64,000 nucleotides of DNA. Source: Flavobacteriales bacterium. Its GTDB lineage: Bacteria; Bacteroidota; Bacteroidia; Flavobacteriales_F; PHOS-HE28. A program made the position numbers and the translations under genes. This document shows, piece after piece, positions 29,851-39,645 of this stretch. Below the pieces are notes generated by a model. It saw only the letters and a list, made by a program, of their open reading frames with translations. It was not told the DNA's origin and ran no database searches. The DNA is taken from assembly GCA_020635675.1 (NCBI GenBank), contig JACJZJ010000003.1, forward strand, positions 372,001 to 436,000. The letters are read 5' to 3'. The number at the start of each line of letters is the position of its first letter. The first letter of the stretch is position 1.

Positions 29851-29926
29851 CATCGATCTTGGGGCATGCCCATCCGCAAAAAGGGACATCGGGCGCTCCG
29901 GTATCCGGGATCTTCATGGACCTGAC

Positions 29927-30637
29927 ATGAAACGGGCCATTCACAAGTTGATGATGGGCCGCGGCCAGGGCGATGATGTTCCGCGCCACAGCACCATCCA
30001 TAGGCGATTGGAAAACATCCGTGCGATCTGGAACAACGACCTGGAGGAGGACGCCGGTCTCGAGAAGCTTGTGCGACTTCTCCTGGCTTGTTCGCAATTG
30101 GTGTTCCCCGGCACCTACGTCCGCCATCTGTTATGGCGCCGTGGTCCGATGTACCAGGACCTGGCGGTCGACCTCTTCGTGCTTGTGAAGACCAGCCTGC
30201 CTGTGATCATCATGTACGAGGGTTGGCAGAACAAAATGGTCCTGTTCTGGCTAGCGGTCTGGTTCATGTTGGAGACCGTCACCTACATCCCCACGCTCAT
30301 CTTCGCCTCCGACGCTTTTCCCACGCCAAGGAGTTACCGTCGGAGCAAGATGCTCCTGTTCTTCAACTACCTGGAAGTGGTCTTCACTTTTGGCCTTATC
30401 TATTTCGTTGGTCAGGACCTCAACAAACCGATCCTTCACTGGCTGGACGCGATCTACTTCAGTCTGGTCACCACGAGCACGATCGGGTACGGCGACCTCT
30501 TTCCGGTCACCGCGCGAGGCAAACTGCTGGTGATGGCCCAGTCGCTCTTCTACCTGAGCTACATCGTCCTGTTCATCAATGTGTTCTCCTTCGGCATGAA
30601 GCGCGGCTATTTCGAGCAGGGGGACAGAAGGACCTGA
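29927..30637 (+). CDS. Potassium channel family protein
   Basis: 236 residues. The hydrophilic N-terminus (about 60 residues) is followed by several hydrophobic helices. The selectivity filter T-T-S-T-I-G-Y-G-D lies at about residues 181-190, between a pore helix (IYFSLVT) and the last helix (VMAQSLFYLSYIVLFINVFSF). The ion-channel (Ion_trans_2) architecture has two helices around the pore, with two or three extra helices upstream. No RCK or cyclic-nucleotide domain follows. It would conduct K+ across the inner membrane. It stands alone, with 76 bases before and 39 after. Confidence 0.88.
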   Translation: MKRAIHKLMMGRGQGDDVPRHSTIHRRLENIRAIWNNDLEEDAGLEKLVRLLLACSQLVFPGTYVRHLLWRRGPMYQDLAVDLFVLVKTSLPVIIMYEGWQNKMVLFWLAVWFMLETVTYIPTLIFASDAFPTPRSYRRSKMLLFFNYLEVVFTFGLIYFVGQDLNKPILHWLDAIYFSLVTTSTIGYGDLFPVTARGKLLVMAQSLFYLSYIVLFINVFSFGMKRGYFEQGDRRT

Positions 30638-30676
30638 TCGGGTCCGACGGTGAGGGGAGGGTCGTAGCTTCACCGC

Positions 30677-31603
30677 GTGCCGCTCCGCATACTCATTACA
30701 GGCAGCAATGGCCTCCTGGGGCAGAAGCTGGTCGCCGCTCTGCGGAACGATCCCGAGGTGGAGCTGATCGCAACGGGCCGGGGTGGTGACCGCACCCCAC
30801 AGGCACTGGGTGATCGATACCACACCTTGGACATCACCGAGCCGGATTCGGTGCGCGAGGTGATCATCTCCACCCGCCCGACCACGATCATCCATACGGC
30901 AGCAATGACCAATGTGGACGCCTGTGAATTGGACCCTCCTGCGTGCCATCGTCAGAACGTCCAGGCCACGCAGTACCTCGTCGAGGCGGCCAAGGATGTG
31001 GGCGCGCACTTCATATTCCTCAGCACGGACTTTGTTTTCGACGGTGCCCAAGGCCCCTATACCGAGGAGGCGCTCCCTTCACCCTTGAGCGTATACGGGC
31101 ACAGCAAATTGGAGGGTGAGCTGATCGTGATGAACAGCGGTCTGGAGAAATGGGCGGTCGCGCGCACGATCATCGTTTACGGGGTGGCACCGGGGCTCAG
31201 CAGGAGCAATGTGGTATTGTGGGCCAAGGATGCCTTGGAAAAAGGAGCACCGATCCGTGTGGTGAACGATCAATGGCGGATGCCCACACTTGCCGAGGAC
31301 CTTGCGGATGGCTGTATTCGCATCGCGAAACGAGGTGTCACGGGTATCTTCAATCTGTCAGGCCCGGATGGGATGACGATCCTCGAACTCGTGGAAAGGG
31401 TCGGGCATTTCTTTCGATCGGACACGCGGATCATCGAAGCCGTGGGAAGTGACCAGCTCGGTCAACCGGCGCGACGTCCGCCTCGAACAGGGTTCGTGTT
31501 GGACAAGGCCCGTCGTGAACTGGGCTATTCACCCCGCACCTTCGAGGAGGGACTCGCGGTCTTGAAGACCCAGTTGGGGTCCTCGGAAGGGGTGGATCGC
31601 TAG
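30677..31603 (+). CDS. SDR-family sugar-nucleotide reductase, RmlD-like
   Basis: 308 residues with a GTG start; the N-terminus MPLRILITGSNGLLGQ carries the Rossmann motif. The SDR motifs of the extended dTDP-4-dehydrorhamnose reductase family are present: HTAAMTNVDACE near 75-86, STDFVFDG near residue 115, and YGHSKLEGE with the catalytic Tyr and Lys near 137-141. The substrate cannot be fixed from sequence; related enzymes make rhamnose or act on methionine adenosyltransferase beta. It is a single gene with no rml cluster nearby, so involvement in polysaccharide synthesis is only a guess. Confidence 0.88.
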   Translation: MPLRILITGSNGLLGQKLVAALRNDPEVELIATGRGGDRTPQALGDRYHTLDITEPDSVREVIISTRPTTIIHTAAMTNVDACELDPPACHRQNVQATQYLVEAAKDVGAHFIFLSTDFVFDGAQGPYTEEALPSPLSVYGHSKLEGELIVMNSGLEKWAVARTIIVYGVAPGLSRSNVVLWAKDALEKGAPIRVVNDQWRMPTLAEDLADGCIRIAKRGVTGIFNLSGPDGMTILELVERVGHFFRSDTRIIEAVGSDQLGQPARRPPRTGFVLDKARRELGYSPRTFEEGLAVLKTQLGSSEGVDR

Positions 31604-31685
31604 TGCGTTGGACCTTGTACCGCCTCCGGCGGGTTCCGCCCTTGCGATCAACAACTTCTATATTGGCCTTTTCCAAAACCGAACG

Positions 31686-33356
31686 ATGGCCGTGAAAGAG
31701 AAGGAAAGCTGGGGAACACGCGTCGGTCTGATCCTGGCCATGGCCGGGAATGCCGTGGGCCTGGGCAATTTCCTGCGGTTCCCGGTGCAGGCAGTGAACA
31801 ACGGCGGAGGAGCATTCATCATCCCGTATCTCGTCTGTTTCCTCCTGATGGGGATCCCCCTGCTCTGGGTGGAATGGAGCATGGGTCGTTTCGGCGGGCG
31901 TCAGGGCAATCACAGCACGCCCTACATCCTGGACAGTATGACGCGTCGCAACTTCTGGAAGTACTTCGGCGTGTTCGGCATCTTCACCAATATCGGCGTG
32001 GCGGCCTACTACTGCTACATCGAAAGCTGGACCATGAGCTATGTGCTGCACAGCATCATGGGCACATTTCGTGGTCTTTCCCAGACGGAGGTGGCCGATT
32101 TCTTCACCAAGTACGTGGACGTGGCTCATTCCACCACCGGGATCCCCTACGAGGCGGTCATCTTCTACATCCTCTGTCTGGCGCTGAATACTTATATCCT
32201 CAGCCGCGGTCTGAAGGGTGTGGAAAGGGCCGCCAAGATCGGGATGCCCCTGCTGATCGCCTTCGGTGCGTTCCTGGCCTTGCGCGGTCTCACCCTCGGA
32301 ACCTCCGGAGCGAGCGCGGAAGTGCCCACGGCCAGTGCATGGGACGGGCTCAATTTTCTCTGGACACCCCAGTTCGATTCGCTCAGCAATCCCAAGGTGT
32401 GGCTCGCGGCGGCCGGGCAGATCTTCTTCACGCTCAGCGTGGGCATGGGCACCATCCATTGCTATGCCGCATATGTTCGCAGCAAGGACGACATCGCGCT
32501 GAACGCAGTGAGCGCCGGGTTCATGAACGAGTTCGTTGAAGTCGTCCTGGGCAGTTCCATTGTGATCCCGATCGCCGCTGGTTACCTCGGACTCGATTGG
32601 GTGAAGGAGAACGCCGGCTTCGGCATGGCTTTTCAAACGATGCCCTTCCTGTTCGAGAAATGGGGGACGTTCCTTGCCATGATGGCCGGTGTCATGTGGT
32701 TCGGCCTGCTCTTCTTCGCGGGGATCACTTCCTCCCTGGCGATGGGCACGCCATGGATGGGTTTCATGCGCGATGAGTTCGACTGGGGAAGGAAGCGGGG
32801 GGCCTGGAGCTTCGGCCTTATCGTCCTGCTGCTCGGCCTGCCGACCGTGTTCTTCTTCCAGCAGGGTGTGTTCGACGAATACGACTATTGGGCGGGCACG
32901 GTCAGCCTGGTCGTGTTCGCGCTGGCGGAGGTCGTGCTCTTCGCCTGGATATTGGGCATGGATCGGGGATGGAAGGAACTGAACGAAGGGGCGGATATCC
33001 GTGTGCCCGTCGTCTACCGTTACATCATCAAGTACATCACACCTGTCCTGCTCGCGTTCGTGTTCCTCGGCTCTCTCTTCACACCGTTGAACAACGATTG
33101 GCAGGGTGCGTTCGACGGCTTGCTTGCCGGGAATGGCTGGTCGTTGGACAATTCGTCGATCATCAAGCAGATCACCAATGCGGGTCTCTATGCCCAATTG
33201 CATGCCGCCACCGATCCGGTGGTGGCGGAAGGGATTCGCCAACGGATATTTTTCGCCAACCTGGCCCGGGGCATCCTCACAGCCACGTTCCTGGGTCTTT
33301 GTCTCCTGGTCTTCCTATCTGCGCGCCGCAGGGCCGCGAAAGCCGTAAAAGCATGA
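31686..33356 (+). CDS. Sodium-dependent transporter, NSS/SNF family
   Basis: 556 residues from the ATG at 31686. About twelve hydrophobic helices are seen. The NSS hallmark near the N-terminus is G-N-A-V-G-L-G-N-F-L-R-F-P, forming the Na+ and substrate site in helix 1, followed by NGGGAFIIPYL. The family imports amino acids or related substrates with Na+ (leucine transporter fold). The start fits the first helix; the upstream in-frame region lacks helix features. The stop overlaps the ATG of a 47-residue membrane protein, as in MetP/MetS-type systems, so the transporter is probably two-subunit. Confidence 0.93.
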   Translation: MAVKEKESWGTRVGLILAMAGNAVGLGNFLRFPVQAVNNGGGAFIIPYLVCFLLMGIPLLWVEWSMGRFGGRQGNHSTPYILDSMTRRNFWKYFGVFGIFTNIGVAAYYCYIESWTMSYVLHSIMGTFRGLSQTEVADFFTKYVDVAHSTTGIPYEAVIFYILCLALNTYILSRGLKGVERAAKIGMPLLIAFGAFLALRGLTLGTSGASAEVPTASAWDGLNFLWTPQFDSLSNPKVWLAAAGQIFFTLSVGMGTIHCYAAYVRSKDDIALNAVSAGFMNEFVEVVLGSSIVIPIAAGYLGLDWVKENAGFGMAFQTMPFLFEKWGTFLAMMAGVMWFGLLFFAGITSSLAMGTPWMGFMRDEFDWGRKRGAWSFGLIVLLLGLPTVFFFQQGVFDEYDYWAGTVSLVVFALAEVVLFAWILGMDRGWKELNEGADIRVPVVYRYIIKYITPVLLAFVFLGSLFTPLNNDWQGAFDGLLAGNGWSLDNSSIIKQITNAGLYAQLHAATDPVVAEGIRQRIFFANLARGILTATFLGLCLLVFLSARRRAAKAVKA

Positions 33357-33496
33357 AAGGACCGGCCATGACCCTGATGGTGATCGTCCAGGTTACCGTC
33401 ATCTGCATCACCGGCTATTTCTTCTACCGGGTGCTCACCACCAAGCCCAAACCCGAGCCGGACAGCTACAGCGAGAACGACGAGGAGCCCCGCTGA
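33353..33496 (+). CDS. Small NSS transporter partner, MetS-like
   Basis: 47 residues, too small to be obvious. It starts in an ATGA overlap with the NSS transporter. One hydrophobic helix (about residues 7-25) is followed by a short charged tail (TKPKPEPDSYSENDEEPR). Small subunits with one helix encoded directly after NSS transporters are known in this phylum and, as MetS, in Corynebacterium methionine uptake. The overlap and topology support a role as accessory subunit; the sequence itself is not diagnostic. Confidence 0.72.
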   Translation: MKGPAMTLMVIVQVTVICITGYFFYRVLTTKPKPEPDSYSENDEEPR

Positions 33497-33527
33497 TCAA
33501 GGCGGTCCACGCCCGATATCGAGGAGG

Positions 33528-34484
33528 ATGGCTTTGCGCGAACGCATCAAGGATGTACTGACCCTCCATACCGCGGAGCGGAAGGGCGCCATGCTTCTGG
33601 TGGCGATCCTGCTGGTCCAGGTGTATCTCATCATCCGGGCCGAGGACCGCCTGCCGGAGGATACCGAAATGACCGAGGTCCTTGCGCGCGTCGAGCGTTG
33701 GAACGCGGACCGCGCCGGTGCGGACAGCTTGGAGCAGCGTACGCCCGGGAAGGAGGCTCCTTTTTCCGCACGCGCATGGGAACCCTTTCCGTTCGACCCG
33801 AATACGATCGATGTGGCCGGATGGATGGGCTTCGGGCTTTCGAAGGAACAAGCCATGACGATCCTACGCTATCGGGAAGCAGGAGGGGTTTTCCGGCGAC
33901 CGGAAGACCTGGGGCGGCTTCGAGCGCTCCATCCCGATCAGGTCGAGCGTTTGCGCCCGTTCGTCCGCATCACGAACTATGAGGCGTCCCTCGAGCGACG
34001 AAGGGGCTACGGGCAGGGTGATGCTCGCCGGGATACGGCACGTACCAGGGACTACCATGAGCGGACCTCCCGAACGCTTGCACCGATCGAGTTGAACAGC
34101 TGCGATAGCGCGGACCTGGTGGCACTGCCCGGCATCGGCCCGGCCTTCGCCCGCGGTATCCTGCGCTATCGCGATCGACTGGGCGGATACCACGACATCG
34201 ACCAGCTCCGTGAGGTGTATGTGATCCAGGGCAGGGAGGAAATGCTCGAGCGATCCATTCCATACCTGGCCATCGACACATCCGCCATTCGTACCATCCC
34301 GCTCAACCGATGCAGCGTGGAGGAGTTGGCCGCCCACCCCTATGTCAAGTGGCCGCTTGCCAAAGCCCTGATCGCCTATCGCGAACTGCACGGCCCCTTT
34401 CATACATTGGATGAGGTCCGCAACTGCAAGGCCCTGGATCCGGAGCGGTTCCGTAAACTTGCGCCCTATTTTTCATTGGAGTGA
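33528..34484 (+). CDS. Helix-hairpin-helix domain membrane protein (ComEA-like repeats)
   Basis: 318 residues. An N-terminal hydrophobic helix (about 20-37, GAMLLVAILLVQVYLII) anchors the protein. Three ComEA-type helix-hairpin-helix units follow: FDPNTIDVAGWMGFGLSK near 90, IELNSCDSADLVALPGIGPAFA near 185, and PLNRCSVEELAAHPYVK near 262. Such HhH motifs bind DNA non-specifically. The ATG has a weak GAGGAGG purine stretch immediately upstream. Similar proteins are found in Bacteroidota; DNA uptake is possible but unproven. The stop overlaps the apt GTG start (GTGA). Confidence 0.85.
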   Translation: MALRERIKDVLTLHTAERKGAMLLVAILLVQVYLIIRAEDRLPEDTEMTEVLARVERWNADRAGADSLEQRTPGKEAPFSARAWEPFPFDPNTIDVAGWMGFGLSKEQAMTILRYREAGGVFRRPEDLGRLRALHPDQVERLRPFVRITNYEASLERRRGYGQGDARRDTARTRDYHERTSRTLAPIELNSCDSADLVALPGIGPAFARGILRYRDRLGGYHDIDQLREVYVIQGREEMLERSIPYLAIDTSAIRTIPLNRCSVEELAAHPYVKWPLAKALIAYRELHGPFHTLDEVRNCKALDPERFRKLAPYFSLE

Positions 34485-35014
34485 CCGACCTGCGCAGTCG
34501 ATTGGAGCAAGCGATCCGCTCGGTGCCCGACTTTCCCAAGCCGGGCATTTTGTTCCGGGATATCACCCCCGTGATGGAGGATCCCGGGCTAAGCCGTGCC
34601 GTGGTCGATGGCTTCCTGAAGGCGCTGGAAGAAGAGCACGTCGATGCCATCGCCGGTATCGAGAGCCGTGGCTTCCTCTTCGGCATGCCGCTCGCGCTCC
34701 GAATGGGCGTACCGTTCATCACGGTCCGGAAGAAGGGCAAGCTGCCCTATCGGACGGTGGCTTACAAATACGAACTCGAGTACGGGTCCGCAGAGATCGA
34801 GATGCATGTGGACGTCGTGCGGCCCGGGATGCGCGTCCTGGTGCACGATGACCTGCTGGCCACGGGTGGCACGGCAGCCGCGACGGCCGAGCTCATCCGC
34901 CAGCAGGGAGGTGAGCTTGCCGGGTTCAGCTTCCTTATCGAATTGACCGCCCTTGGGGGCGCCGAACGCCTGGAGCCCTTTCACGCGGGCATTCACAGGC
35001 TCATTTCCTTTTGA
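34481..35014 (+). CDS. apt: Adenine phosphoribosyltransferase
   Basis: 177 residues with a GTG start in a four-base overlap with the previous stop. It salvages adenine to AMP using PRPP. The PRPP-binding motif V-L-V-H-D-D-L-L-A-T-G-G-T is at about 119-131; the N-terminal FPKPGILFRDITP segment and GIESRGFLFG flexible loop are typical. It is probably co-transcribed with the HhH gene upstream and the acyl-CoA dehydrogenase gene downstream (three bases apart). Confidence 0.96.
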   Translation: MTDLRSRLEQAIRSVPDFPKPGILFRDITPVMEDPGLSRAVVDGFLKALEEEHVDAIAGIESRGFLFGMPLALRMGVPFITVRKKGKLPYRTVAYKYELEYGSAEIEMHVDVVRPGMRVLVHDDLLATGGTAAATAELIRQQGGELAGFSFLIELTALGGAERLEPFHAGIHRLISF

Positions 35015-35017
35015 TCC

Positions 35018-36166
35018 ATGGACCTGACCGCATCCGAGAACCGTACGCTTGTTGAGCAGACCACGCGCGACCTGGTGGAAAAGCACCTGCGACCTCACCT
35101 GATGGAGTGGGATGAAGCCCAACATTTGCCGGTCGAACTGCTCAAGGAGCAATTCGGACCGGCAGGACTCCTGGGCGTGCTCGTCCCCCACACTTACGGA
35201 GGTGCGGGACTGGGATACCACGAATACGTGTCGGTATTGACCGAGGTTGGTCGTGTTTGCGGCTCCGTGGGATTGAGCGTGGCCGCCCACAATTCGCTCT
35301 GCACGGGGCATATCCTTCAATTCGGTGATGAGGACCAGAAGCAGCGATGGTTGCCCAAACTGGCCATGGGCGAATGGCTCGGTGCCTGGGCGCTCACAGA
35401 ACCGAACACCGGCAGCGACGCCATGCGCATGAAATGCACTGCAAAACGGGATGGTGGGGATTGGGTCCTGAACGGCACGAAATGCTGGATCACGCACGGG
35501 ATCAGCAGCGATGTGGTGGTGGCGATCGTGCGCACGGGCGAACTGCTGGACAGCAATGGCATGACAGCCTTTGTCATCGAGCGTGGGACCCCGGGGCTGA
35601 AGGCCGGCAAGAAGGAGAACAAGCTCGGCATGCGTGCCAGCGAGACCGCCGAGGTCATCTTCGAGGATTGCCGTGTGCCTGAAGCGAACGTGCTCGGCAA
35701 GGTGGGAGAGGGGTTCAAACAGGCGATGAAGGTGTTGGACGGTGGCAGGATCAGCATTGCGGCCTTGAGTCTGGGGATCGCGAAGGGCGCTTTCGATGCC
35801 AGCTTGAAATACGCCCAGGAGCGTGAGCAATTCGGCCAGCCCATCGCCAATTTCCAGGCGATCGGCTTCAAGCTGGCCGACATGGCCACCCGCATCGAGG
35901 CCGCGGAACTGCTCACCACCCAGGCCGCCGATCTGAAGAACCGGGGACAAAGGGTCACCAAGCAGAGCGCCATGGCCAAGTACTACGCAAGCGAGGTCGC
36001 GGTATGGGCCAGCAACGAGGCTGTCCAGATCTTCGGCGGATATGGTTACACCAAGGACTTCCCGGTGGAGAAGTTCTACCGCGACAGCAAGCTCTGCACC
36101 ATTGGGGAGGGCACCAGCGAGATCCAGAAACTGGTCATCGGTCGGCAGGTGCTCCAAGGGGTCTAG
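35018..36166 (+). CDS. Acyl-CoA dehydrogenase
   Basis: 382 residues, the normal length. It oxidises acyl-CoA with FAD. The middle beta domain has the WALTEPNTGSDA flavin-binding motif and CWITHG; the C-terminal helical domain contains YAQEREQFGQPIANFQ and QIFGGYGYTKDFPVEKFYRD. The catalytic Glu lies in CTIGEGTSEIQ near residue 364, matching short-chain or butyryl-CoA type enzymes, although the chain length cannot be read. The gene follows apt by three bases and ends the operon. A weak hairpin (36172-36186) lies just after the stop. Confidence 0.94.
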   Translation: MDLTASENRTLVEQTTRDLVEKHLRPHLMEWDEAQHLPVELLKEQFGPAGLLGVLVPHTYGGAGLGYHEYVSVLTEVGRVCGSVGLSVAAHNSLCTGHILQFGDEDQKQRWLPKLAMGEWLGAWALTEPNTGSDAMRMKCTAKRDGGDWVLNGTKCWITHGISSDVVVAIVRTGELLDSNGMTAFVIERGTPGLKAGKKENKLGMRASETAEVIFEDCRVPEANVLGKVGEGFKQAMKVLDGGRISIAALSLGIAKGAFDASLKYAQEREQFGQPIANFQAIGFKLADMATRIEAAELLTTQAADLKNRGQRVTKQSAMAKYYASEVAVWASNEAVQIFGGYGYTKDFPVEKFYRDSKLCTIGEGTSEIQKLVIGRQVLQGV

Positions 36167-36194
36167 CAAGGGGGGCGAAGTGCCCCTTCACTGA

Positions 36195-36226
36195 TTTTGC
36201 AACTTCTCCGGATCCCATTACATTTG
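36195..36226 (+). promoter_or_regulatory. rpsU promoter
   Basis: TTTTG at 36195-36199 and TACATTTG at 36219-36226 are separated by 19 bases, an ideal Bacteroidota promoter. The same -33 and -7 boxes at the same spacing precede the tRNA-tuf cluster. Confidence 0.8.
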
Positions 36227-36252
36227 CAGCCCCTTAAGAAGAAACGCGGAAC

Positions 36253-36444
36253 ATGCTGATCATCCCCGTCAAGGAAGGCGAAAGCATCGACAAGGCGCTG
36301 AAGAAGTTCAAGAAGAAGTTCGAGCGCACCGGCACGATGCGTGCCCTGCGCAAGCGTCAGAGCTATACCAAGGCCTCCGTGGAGCGGCGCAAGGAGGTCA
36401 TCCGCGCGGCCTACAAGGTCAGGATGCAGTCCGACGAGCAATAG
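36253..36444 (+). CDS. rpsU: 30S ribosomal protein S21
   Basis: 63 residues, very basic. S21 of the small subunit helps select mRNA at initiation. The sequence starts MLIIPVKEGESIDKALKKFK with the family pattern, followed by KRQSYTKASVERRKEVIRAAYKVRMQ. It has its own strong promoter and a hairpin terminator after the stop. It sits directly before the recombinase gene, the usual order in this phylum as I recall it. Confidence 0.96.
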   Translation: MLIIPVKEGESIDKALKKFKKKFERTGTMRALRKRQSYTKASVERRKEVIRAAYKVRMQSDEQ

Positions 36445-36465
36445 TCGGTTCGTATCGTTCGTAGC

Positions 36466-36500
36466 ATAGGCGAGGGGCCCGTGGGCTTTTCGCCTATTTT
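36466..36500 (+). terminator. rpsU terminator
   Basis: ATAGGCGA at 36466-36473 pairs with TCGCCTAT at 36490-36497, with GC and GU pairs inside, followed by TTT. The following recombinase gene starts nine bases further on. Confidence 0.7.
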
Positions 36501-36506
36501 GTTGCC

Positions 36507-37415
36507 ATGCTCTTGGGGCGCTTCCTGGAACACCTCACCTACGAGAAACGCTATAGTCCCCACACGATCCAGGCCTATCGTAGGGACCTTGAGCAATTCA
36601 CGCGGTATCTGGCAGGCGAGTTGGGGGTCGAGGGCCCGGGATCCGCGGACCACAAGGCGGTCCGCGGATGGATGATGCATCTGATGACCGCCGGCGACCA
36701 GGCCCGGACGGTGAACCGGAAACTGAGCGCTCTTCGCGCATTCTACCGGTTCGCCCGGACAACGGGGAGCATTGCGGCGGACCCGACCGCCATGATCGAT
36801 CCACCCAGGTCGGGGGGCAGGCTGCCGGAATTCATCACGGGACCGCGCCTCTCCGAGCTGTTCGAAGCCCTCGAGGACCCAAAGGACGCCAGGACGATCC
36901 GCGATAGGCTGGTCCTGGAATTGTTGTACGGCACCGGCATGCGTCTTGCTGAACTGCTCGGCTTGGAACGTTCGTCCATCGATCCGGTCCGGGGAACGAT
37001 CAAAGTCCTCGGCAAGCGCAACAAGGAGAGGTTCATTCCTGTGGGACCGGTGGTCCTGGAAGCGTTGCAGGCCTATGAGGGGGTCAGGCCTGCCTACGCA
37101 GGAGCTCGGGAAAGCGGGGAACCCCTGCTGCTTGGCGATTCCGGGAAACCCCTATCCCGACGGAGCGTACAACGTCTCGTGGATCATTACCTTCGAGGGG
37201 TCACCACACAGGGAAAACGAAGTCCGCACGTGCTCCGCCACACGTTCGCCACGCATATGCTCGAGAACGGCGCCGATCTGAACGCCGTGAAGGAGTTGCT
37301 GGGCCACGCCGGACTGGCCGCCACTCAGGTGTATACCCACAATACGGTCGAGAAATTGCGGAGCGTGCATGCCCAGGCCCACCCGAGGGGGGGCGGGGAA
37401 AGCGAACGAACCTAA
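36507..37415 (+). CDS. xerC: Tyrosine recombinase XerC/XerD-like
   Basis: 302 residues. It resolves chromosome dimers at dif sites near the terminus, usually with a partner. The catalytic residues are visible: Arg in TGMRLAELLGL (about 148), Lys in KVLGKRNKER (about 173), HxxR in HVLRHTFATH (about 242-245), His in LGHAG (about 265) and the nucleophile Tyr276 in QVYTHNT. The N-terminal SAM-like domain has SPHTIQAYRRDLEQF. As the only Xer gene here it cannot be assigned to XerC or XerD with certainty. It lies between rpsU and hpf on the same strand and shows no sign of being a mobile-element integrase. Confidence 0.9.
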   Translation: MLLGRFLEHLTYEKRYSPHTIQAYRRDLEQFTRYLAGELGVEGPGSADHKAVRGWMMHLMTAGDQARTVNRKLSALRAFYRFARTTGSIAADPTAMIDPPRSGGRLPEFITGPRLSELFEALEDPKDARTIRDRLVLELLYGTGMRLAELLGLERSSIDPVRGTIKVLGKRNKERFIPVGPVVLEALQAYEGVRPAYAGARESGEPLLLGDSGKPLSRRSVQRLVDHYLRGVTTQGKRSPHVLRHTFATHMLENGADLNAVKELLGHAGLAATQVYTHNTVEKLRSVHAQAHPRGGGESERT

Positions 37416-37423
37416 AAATCGCA

Positions 37424-37735
37424 ATGAATATGAACCTGAACGTCCATTCCATCCATTTCGACGCTGATGCCAAACTGGAACACTTCATTCGTGAAAAGCT
37501 GGACAAGCTGAACCAGTTCCATGATCGCATCATCGATGGACAGGTCTTCCTCCGGCTCGAGCACGATGGTGAGAACCGCGAGAACAAGGTGGTGGAGGTC
37601 CGGATGAACATCCCGGGCAAGGAACTCTTCGCCAAGCGCCAGAGCAGAAGTTTCGAGGAGGCTGCGGACCACGCCGCCGAAGCCCTGCGTCGCCAGCTGC
37701 TTCGGGCAAAACCCCGACTCCGGAAGGCGTCCTGA
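37424..37735 (+). CDS. hpf: Ribosome hibernation promoting factor (short form)
   Basis: 103 residues. HPF/RaiA proteins bind the small subunit and drive ribosome hibernation in poor growth. The start FDADAKLEHFIREKLDKLNQFHD and the basic C-terminal tail (AEALRRQLLRAKPRLRKAS) fit the short form, which lacks the dimerising C-terminal domain of long HPF. The ATG follows an A-rich stretch (CTAAAAATCGCA). A hairpin follows before the tRNA promoter. Confidence 0.93.
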   Translation: MNMNLNVHSIHFDADAKLEHFIREKLDKLNQFHDRIIDGQVFLRLEHDGENRENKVVEVRMNIPGKELFAKRQSRSFEEAADHAAEALRRQLLRAKPRLRKAS

Positions 37736-37776
37736 CAGCGATCTCCAGAGGTCGGTCGGATGACCATCCGGCATTG

Positions 37777-37812
37777 GATCAGGGGCTGCGGAATTTCGCA
37801 GCCCCGATCGTT
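37777..37812 (+). terminator. Hairpin terminator after hpf
   Basis: A 9-bp stem (GGGGCTGCG / CGCAGCCCC) with a GAATTT loop, flanked by GATC on both sides, followed by GTTTG. Its tail runs into the next promoter. Confidence 0.7.
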
Positions 37813-37841
37813 TGTAGCGGATGGTATTCTTTCTACATTTG
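37811..37841 (+). promoter_or_regulatory. Promoter of the tRNA-tuf-secE-rpo cluster
   Basis: TTTG at 37811-37814 and TACATTTG at 37834-37841 are 19 bases apart, matching the rpsU promoter box for box. Transcription would begin about 60 bases before the first tRNA. Confidence 0.78.
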
Positions 37842-37907
37842 CAGGCCCAATTTCCGGGGCAGGTGTCCCGGAAGGGGGAGGAAGTGCGTTCTTTCCTTGC
37901 TGTACCT

Positions 37908-37981
37908 GCCAATGTAGCTCAGCTGGCCAGAGCAGCTGATTTGTAATCAGCCGGTCGGGGGTTCGAGTCCCTCCATTGGCT
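37908..37981 (+). tRNA. tRNA-Thr (anticodon UGU)
   Basis: 74 bases folding as a cloverleaf: acceptor stem GCCAATG / CATTGGC, D arm AGCTCAGCTGG, anticodon loop TTTGTAA, T arm GGGTTCGAGTCC. The anticodon TGT reads Thr. CCA is not fully encoded. Confidence 0.95.
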
Positions 37982-37995
37982 CCGTGCGTTGACCT

Positions 37996-38078
37996 GGGGA
38001 GATACCCAAGCGGCCAACGGGGGCAGACTGTAAATCTGTTGTCATACGACTTCGTAGGTTCGAATCCTGCTCTCCCCA
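37996..38078 (+). tRNA. tRNA-Tyr (anticodon GUA)
   Basis: 83 bases with a long variable arm, as in class II tRNAs. Acceptor stem GGGGAGA / TCTCCCC, anticodon loop CTGTAAA (GTA), T arm AGGTTCGAATCCT. The bases after the discriminator happen to be CCA. Confidence 0.95.
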
Positions 38079-38135
38079 CCAGAACGGAGCCGATCAGGGA
38101 ACCGACCTGGCGGGATGAGGATCCAACGGCACCTA

Positions 38136-38208
38136 GCGGGAGTAGCTCAGTTGGTAGAGCATCAGCCTTCCAAGCTGAATGTCGCGGGTTCGAGTCTCGT
38201 CTCCCGCT
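38136..38208 (+). tRNA. tRNA-Gly (anticodon UCC)
   Basis: 73 bases; acceptor stem GCGGGAG / CTCCCGC, anticodon loop CTTCCAA (TCC), T arm CGGGTTCGAGTCTCG. Confidence 0.95.
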
Positions 38209-38263
38209 CTGTTCGCTCTCGCCATCCGGCCGAAGTGGACGACCAAGGGTCCTCGCCCGATCA

Positions 38264-38335
<72 letters not shown>

Positions 38336-38435
38336 CAACGGATCCCGATCGGGGCTTGGGAGCATCGAGCGAACGGCTGGTACAGAAAGGAAAAGGACCG
38401 ATAGTCAAAGTAGAACAACAAACGACCGAACGACA

Positions 38436-39623
<1,188 letters not shown>

Positions 39624-39645
39624 GCATATCGACCCGTGTTGGTGG

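Noticed and set aside
31431..33242. Minus-strand open frame of about 600 codons
   Set aside because: It is antisense to the reductase and NSS transporter genes; its composition is rich in His, Gln and Glu as expected for a shadow frame.
36172..36186. Hairpin after the acyl-CoA dehydrogenase gene
   Set aside because: Only five GC pairs and no T-tract, so it is too weak to call as a terminator.
36507..37415. Recombinase as sign of a mobile element
   Set aside because: It has the Xer layout, lies in the conserved rpsU-hpf context and has no attachment repeats nearby.
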